From Pseudocercospora fijiensis CIRAD86 (taxonomy: Eukaryota; Ascomycota; Dothideomycetes; Mycosphaerellales; Mycosphaerellaceae), in NCBI RefSeq assembly GCF_000340215.1, contig NW_006921539.1, positions 3,187,624 through 3,251,623 on the forward strand: DNA of 64,000 nucleotides, given 5' to 3'. The position numbers and the translations under genes are program-made. Below, one piece after another: positions 58,000-64,000 of the stretch. The notes under the pieces are model-generated. The model ran no database searches, was not told the origin of the DNA, and worked only from the letters and a program-made list of their open reading frames with translations. Each line of letters opens with the position of its first letter. Position 1 is the stretch's first letter.

Positions 58000-60900
58000 C
58001 CTAGGCGTACCCTTATATCGTTATCGTAACTACGTTACTTAGGCAACCGTTATACGTAGACGCGGGCTATCCCTTATTTAGTATTAATCTTTCTAGCATC
58101 CTACGATAAGAGAGCTTTCTATTAATTACCGACGACTAATAGAAACGGCCCTTAAGCGCGATAACTACGTCCGTCGTAGAGAATGTAAAGCAGTAGCTTT
58201 TTAGCAAAAATTTCTATAGCACCGATTACGATATAAGCGCCTAAACGTTATATTATTCGAGGCGGATTTATAACGCGCGTCTCGCCTATACTATAAGGCC
58301 GATACGTTCGACCTCCTCTAAGGAACGATAGCTAAGGAATATCGTAAAGGCGAGGATCGAGACTCTTAGGACACCGCGATAGGGAATAGTAAGATTAACG
58401 CTCCTCGCGGGGAATCGCTACTATTAGACAGTCTAGGATCGGCCGGACAGTCCTTATTTGTTACCGGCTTAACGCCTACGCCTAAGCTAGAGAGTAAGGC
58501 AAGCAATAAGGATATAGTATAGGGCACTACGGTCGGGAATTATACGGCCGCGCCTAAGCTAGAGGACCTAACGGACAAGGCGGATATAGTATTAGATACT
58601 ACGGTCGAGAGTCGCACGGCCGCGCCGGAGCTAGAGAATGTAACGGATAAGAAAGATATAGTATTAGACGAAACGGTCGAGAATCGTATAGCCGCGCCGG
58701 AGCCGGAGGATATAATAAGTAGAGAGGATATAGACGTAGACCCTTCGATCGAGGTTCCTACGCTCGCGGCTAAGCTTAAGAATATAGCAAACGGAAAGGA
58801 TATAGCGCCTAGCGCTACGGTCGAGATACGTACGGCTACGCCTAAGCTAGAGAATATAGAAAACTCGATAAAGGATTCGGTAGGCAAAGAAGATACGATA
58901 GCGGATTAGATCGGCGAGTATCGTAGAGAGATAGATAACGCCGCGCTCGACCCGTAATAACCGCAACTAGAGGAAAATAGTACTAACCTAACGTAGACGC
59001 TAGGAGGATTTATAATTCTCGCTACGGTAGAAGGCAATATCCGATAGATCTTTTATAAGGCGCTATAGCTTATTTCTACCGATAGTAGCTTAAGTACTAG
59101 CGAGGTTTAGACGGTATTAAGCTATACCGCCGAGGATAGGTATATACGGCCTTTCCTAATGTTTACCGAGGACAGATCCGATATAGAGCTATACTACGTA
59201 TTAACAGACGCCGGCCGGCAACTATTGCAACGATACGCACCGTTATTCCTAGGTCGTAGTCGTATTAACGAAACGCTAATAGCAAGCTTAGCACCGTTGC
59301 CCCCGGCTAATAAGACAGACGCGTCCGATTAGGAATCGCTCGATATAATAGCTTAGCCGCAATCGTAGGGAACGCTAGGTAGTAAGTTTAGCACGGCGTA
59401 GCGTTAGACTATCGCTAGCCTATCGATAGTGCTTCCGAATCTAGACTATCCGCTCTCCGATATTAGACGGTTTTTATTTCTAAAATATTACGTACCGGCA
59501 GTTATCGCGGCGGTTAATCTAGACTACGTTTTCGATAGTAAGTCGTTTATATAGGCGGTTATAGCGCTTACTACGAAGAAGAAATAGTTAACGGAATTAG
59601 CGAAGGTATTATTAGACAAGGGCCGACAGATAGGTCGAGCACTCTATAAGGCTATAGCCGACTATTTTATTAATAACGGCGACCCGCCGCCGCACTATTT
59701 AGGTAAATAGGAGTTTGTTTAGAAGGGCAAAGCGTTAGAGATTAGGATTCCGGAGGCCGAGAAGCTATAGGACGCTATACCTAGCTTCTTTGCCCTCTAC
59801 CGTAACGCTACGGCCTACGCGTCTAGTAGCCCGGTTAACGGTGCGGAAAGCGGCCCGACTAATCCCGTCGGCGCGTAGCCTCTTTATACGCCTTCGGCTT
59901 TAGAATCGGCACTACTTTTAACAAAACCCGCAAACCGACCGGCTTCGCTAAAATTGCTATCTTTACTAGCGTACACTCTTCCTAATTTACCGCTATTATA
60001 GGCACTAGCCTCCCTAACGTAGGCGCCGAGTAACGGCTCGCTGCAAGCGCCCGTACTAGCTCCCCCTAAGCTGCTTACTACTCCGATCGAGTCGGTATAC
60101 GAAGAATATCTAGACCCTTCCTCTAAAGAACTTAAGTTCGAGCGACGGCGGCTCCGAGGGTAGCGCTCGCGCTAGACTTTAATTAACAAGCGTCTTCTTC
60201 GTACTAACGAGATATCCGAATAAGCGGCGATCCGGTAGTATATAGAATACGAGGACTGTAATAAGAAAGTCGATGCACTAATCGCCGCTAATCCTATAGA
60301 GCGCAATAAGGCTAAAGATATACGCTTTATCTAGGCCGCGAAACTCGCACGTAACGTATACGCCGAGGACGCAGACGGTCGACTGCCTAACCTCTTTCGC
60401 CTACGCCTACGTAAGCGACTCGTCGAATACTATCTAGTAAGGCTTTAGTATTACCTATACTATCTATACCTTACCGCGGGCGATCGGCGCTTCTAGATTC
60501 TACGCGAATTGCATTAGTATATAGGTAAGCTAGTTACCGATTTTAAAAGCCTACTCTTTACGTAACTATACTCCTTCCGAATTGTAAACGACGATTACGC
60601 CCGTAAATACTCTATCTTTAGAACCGACCTCTACTCGGACGGTTACAATACGTAGTAGGAGATTTACGCGATACGCTTTAGCGAGTACGTAGCGCTTATA
60701 ACTGCGGGCGAATTAAAGGAGCTTCCTAACCTAGCTAACCTCGATACGAATTTTCTACTAACTATTACTTTCTACTACGCGAAGTTATAGCACCGACTCC
60801 TAGCAAATATTACCTGCTTACGCGAGAACTTTCTTAGCTTAAGCACCTATACTAGCGACCTACGATTCTAGCTAGCACTATCTCTAATCCGTAATAGAGC

Positions 60901-63075
60901 CGTCGGTCTTATAGTACGCGCTATCTTATACTTCCTATAGACGGTCGACCTTGTATAAGAGTAGTTCTACCGCTTCGTCTCGAAGGAACATCGGAATAGC
61001 GTTATAGTAGGCGGTTACCTAGTCCTATATAAGCGTAGCGAGAACGGTAAGGATATATCCTACCGCGACTACGGTAAGGAATACTAGAAGATAGGCAAGC
61101 GACCTATTAGCGAATATATCGGAGCGACGAAGTATTACGAGATCGACCTAACTACCTACGGCGAAGTCTAGTTCTTATAGATAGTAGCTACTAGACGACT
61201 CTCTATAGTGCGCCTACCTCTACTAGACTCCTAGCTTAAGGATTACACCGTTTAGCTACTGCTAATCGGTATAGAGCTTAGTGCCTAGTCGGCTATATAG
61301 CTCTATAAGTAGTACGAGTCCTCCCTTAACTCTAGTAGCCTGCCCTACCTATACCGTCGCAACCTAGGTCGCCTAGCTATTACCTAGGACGTCGTCGCTT
61401 ATACCTAGCGGTATGTTACGGTCTATAACGTATATACGCTTCGTAGCGAGGGCTACACATCCGCCCTCTATACTAATAAGGCGCTTATAGATACTAAGGC
61501 TACTAATACGTCGCATACGGAATAGTATACTTAGCTTACTAGTAGCGGTCGCTACTAGAACGGTACCTATACCGCTAATAAGGGCAAAGGTATGCCTCTA
61601 CTACTCCTTAACCGTTAATGCCTAGTAGACTTTAGCCTAGTCTGCTAGCTAACTTAGATCGATCCGGTATACGCCTTATCTACCTTTATCGCCTATATCT
61701 AGACGCTTAAGGACGGCGCTATCCCTAATAGATTAGAGCCCGCGCTAACGCTACAGTTCTACAATTTGCCGAAGACGGCCTCTACCGATCTAGTCTTCGA
61801 TCCTTTAGGCGTCTAGGAGCGTATTATATAGGGCAATACTATTTTCAAGTACGATAAGATAGTAACGAATAAGAATTACTAGTAGTACAATATCGACTAT
61901 ACTTAGGATCCTATAGGTATATTCCTAGTACCGTTACCTAACTACTCGCTAGACGAGACCGACCTTACTAACGCGTACCTTTTTAGTAAAATTATCCCTC
62001 TAAAGCTCGCGACTCGGGCTAAGCCGGTTGCCCCGCTAACTAAGGCGATCTAGCTAAATTCCTCGCGCGCGTTACTATCGACTAAGTTAAATACTCGCTA
62101 GAAGCTAACCGCTAGCCCGTTCTTAGCGCCTCGCCTACCGTCGAAGATGCTACTACCGTCTAACCTATTCTCTACGCCTACGAAGGCTCTAGTTACGGCT
62201 TAGCTACTACTGTCTAACAATACGGTTGCGTAGCTATAGTATAAGCTCCTATCGCTTCCGATACGCTTGCTACCTTTGCCCGCCCTATAGGAAAACACTA
62301 TAGGCGCCTACGGACAATACTAATACAATGCGACGGCAATTAGTATACGTAAGCTTAATTTACAAGCTCTCTACTATATGCGCTAGTCCGAGTTAGCAGC
62401 AATCGAGGTGCACTAGCTATAATAGATACTAGCTAAGGCGTAGATCCGCGAAGCAACTAAGCGCTAGATAGCCTAGTAGTATCGTCTTTCCGCTACAGTC
62501 TTAAAGGAGTCGCTTACGCTATCGCTAACCTATCTTTACTACAATTTCTTACGCGTCGCGCCGTAATAGGCAATCCCTATACTATACCTAATTAACGAGG
62601 ACGCTTTTAAGCTGCTCGGCAGCGTATAAGGCAATACTACTAAGGATAAGATCGCAAAGCTTAACGTATAGATAACCGACTACTTTAAGCTATACGGTGC
62701 TATACGCGACGCCGATACGCTACTATTGCTAGGTACCGACTTCCCTAATATCCCTATCGATTAGTTAGACCGCGCTACTACTATAGCGGACGCAGTTAAT
62801 ACCTCGCTATCCGATAATAAGACTATAAAGACCGTCGCGCCTTAGCCGCAGCTAAAGGCGGTTTAGACTATACCGACTAGCTTACGCGACGCTCTTCGTA
62901 ACTGTCGTAATAAGCAAGTATAAGACCGACGCAGTTATTACTAGAGAGACACGATTCTATACCTAGCATTACCGTTCTAGCATACTATTTAGGCTTAGCC
63001 TTTATACGACGCTATTACGCTCTTTTGCCTTAAACCTTCCTACGGTGCGGCCTGCTAAGGACCTTTGTTTTAGGA
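58000..63075 (+). pseudogene. Extra ~1.7-kb-codon ORF downstream of the chromodomain
   Basis: After the chromodomain a plus-strand frame, interrupted essentially only by RIP-type stops, runs for about 5 kb to just before the 3' LTR. It starts with a repeat-rich, Asp/Glu/Lys/Thr region (58460-58890). A charged helical part follows (60120-60330: FERRRLRG, EDCNKKVDALIAANPIERNK), then a long globular part (for example FAYIRT-free stretches such as DLYSDGYNT, KTIKTVAPQPQL once stops are ignored). It ends at LFCREGG near 63100. Position corresponds to env-like or accessory third ORFs of some LTR elements, but I see no signal peptide or membrane segment. Family unknown. Confidence 0.55.
58460..58890 (+). 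repeat. About 25-residue coding tandem repeat in the extra ORF
   Basis: Five to six imperfect units of roughly 72-80 bp encode the pattern (A/T)-x-P-x-L-E-(N/D) followed by x-x-D-I-V-L-D-x-T-V-E-x-R, for example TAAPELENVTDKKDIVLD. The antisense of this array is open for 115 codons (58887-58540), a by-product of the repeat. Confidence 0.75.
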
Positions 63076-63115
63076 CACTATAGACAGTACTAACCTTTTT
63101 TGTAGGGAGGGAGGC

Positions 63116-63303
63116 TGTTACGATATAATACTATTGTATGTACGATAGTAGGTAGCGGTTACTATCGACCGCTGCGGTCGCTATTGCTACTAATAGTAGG
63201 ACTATTATATAGATAGCTTGCCTCGCGGCACCTTAGAGAATACATTAACTTTTGCATTGCACAACCGTTACGATACCTTCGTACTATAACCGTATGCCTA
63301 GCA
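63116..63303 (+). repeat. 3' LTR of the 13.2-kb chromovirus
   Basis: 188 bp ending gtatgcctagca, followed by the duplication cttat. Confidence 0.95.
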
Positions 63304-63308
63304 CTTAT

Positions 63309-64000
63309 TATCCTTAATCGTAAGGCCTTAAAGAACTAGCTAACGGTATTCTTAAGAGGCGCATTCTTGCTATTAAACTATAACTCGGCGTTCGCGGATA
63401 GGTTATAGTAGCGTATAAGGCGTTACGAATCTATAATAATACCTTATATACTACTATAAAGATAACGTCCTTTAAGGCCTTCTTTAACCGTAAGCCGCTA
63501 ATATAATCTCGCTTTATTATAGCGGAGGTTATAGTAGCGGTAACCGAGAGTAATACAGACCTACTATTTAGACCTAATAAGCTACGTATAGTTAATAATA
63601 CTATAGACGATAACGAGAGCGCAGCTACTAAAGACGCTAACCGGTATAATACTAAATAGAATAGTAGGAATAGGCCTTAATTTAACCCTAAGAACTTACC
63701 TCTTAATCTATCTATAAACGATAACCGGTATAGTAATAGCGATATATTAGTAACGCCTCTTTACGACGTCCGTAATTAATAACGTACGATTTATACCTCT
63801 AGCGCTAGTATATCTTCCGCTATAGACTATATAGTAGCCGCTTAGGAAGCCGCTAATCTAAAGGCTAATCGTATATAGAAGTATAATAATCTATAGACCT
63901 TCGAGATTAGTAACATTATTAGCTTAGAGATCTCTAAGTAGTATAAGGTACTAAATAGTCCGAAGCTAATTATATACTATATAATAGAGTAATACGAGGA
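63309..64000 (+). pseudogene. Integrase (rve) gene relic, part 2 (runs off window)
   Basis: Continues the frame broken at 50121: KAPY-YP.S.GLKELANGILKRRILA, which matches the HPQSQGLVE-type end of an integrase core with the catalytic Glu. Then come NNTLYTTIKITSFKAFFNRKP and a Ser/Asn/Asp-rich C-terminal region (NKLRIVNNTIDDNESAATKDA). RIP stops throughout. Confidence 0.7.

Larger units (their letters stand above)
50122..63303 (+). mobile_element. 13.2-kb chromovirus (Ty3/gypsy), structurally complete
   Basis: 188-bp LTRs at 50122-50309 and 63116-63303 (tgttacgata..cctag(c/t)a) are flanked by a perfect 5-bp duplication cttat (50117-50121, 63304-63308). A purine tract (gtagggagggaggc) precedes the 3' LTR. 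Order inside: long gag, protease, RT, RNase H, integrase, chromodomain, then a further frame of about 5 kb. This is about twice the length of usual fungal gypsy elements. RIP stops break every frame. It interrupts an integrase gene, whose frame rejoins across the duplication. Confidence 0.95.

Noticed and set aside
58540..58887. 115-codon minus-strand frame
   Set aside because: Antisense of the coding tandem repeats; its repetitive Ser/Ile pattern is explained by that array.

Overview
The window looks like a transposon graveyard from a filamentous ascomycete (Pezizomycotina, most likely a Dothideomycete; the species cannot be read from the sequence). CpA and TpG are almost absent and TpA is extremely common over about 60 of the 64 kb. 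Almost every Gln, Trp and many His, Cys and Met codons of recognisable transposon proteins have become stops, Tyr or Ile. This is the mark of repeat-induced point mutation (RIP), and it explains why only scraps of open frame survive. The one exception is a 3.2 kb island (about 45.6-48.9 kb) with ordinary codon use, short spliceable introns and two intact genes.

Layout. (1) 1-9760: a large hAT DNA transposon (copy 1, genes on the minus strand; its outer end lies left of the window). (2) 9761-13832: the 3' part of a Ty3/gypsy chromovirus with its 3' LTR. (3) 13833-20784: a second hAT copy (copy 2, genes on the plus strand), carrying a 392-bp MITE with a perfect 8-bp target duplication. (4) 20785-28284: remains of a PIF1-helicase element (Helitron-like) plus unidentified repeat sequence. 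(5) 28285-42575: a chromovirus with 5-bp target duplications, itself interrupted in gag by an inverted sister copy (29351-36505). (6) 42613-43579: a TA-flanked element with terminal inverted repeats. (7) 43.6-45.4 kb: a pogo/CENP-B type transposase relic, minus strand. (8) 45.6-48.9 kb: the gene island. (9) 48.96-64 kb: an integrase-gene relic split by a structurally complete 13.2-kb chromovirus (50122-63303).

The two living genes are divergently transcribed from a shared 444-bp region. One is an NmrA/isoflavone-reductase-like NAD(P)-binding protein (320 aa, one intron). The other is a LigB-type class III extradiol ring-cleavage dioxygenase (351 aa, six exons, one GC-AG intron). Together they suggest a small module for metabolism of an aromatic compound.

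The most unusual content is in the hAT copies. Besides the transposase, each carries two different genes with a clear histone H3 fold: H3-A, with a long basic N-terminal extension, and H3-B, with an H3-like tail and introns. Both recur at equivalent places in both copies, so they are element cargo and not chance insertions. Other cargo includes a Lys/Arg-rich gene upstream of the transposase and an unidentified gene between the two H3 genes. Short GCCGGC-containing repeats punctuate the element, including inside the H3-B intron. A second oddity is the 13.2-kb chromovirus, which has a further frame of about 5 kb downstream of its chromodomain.
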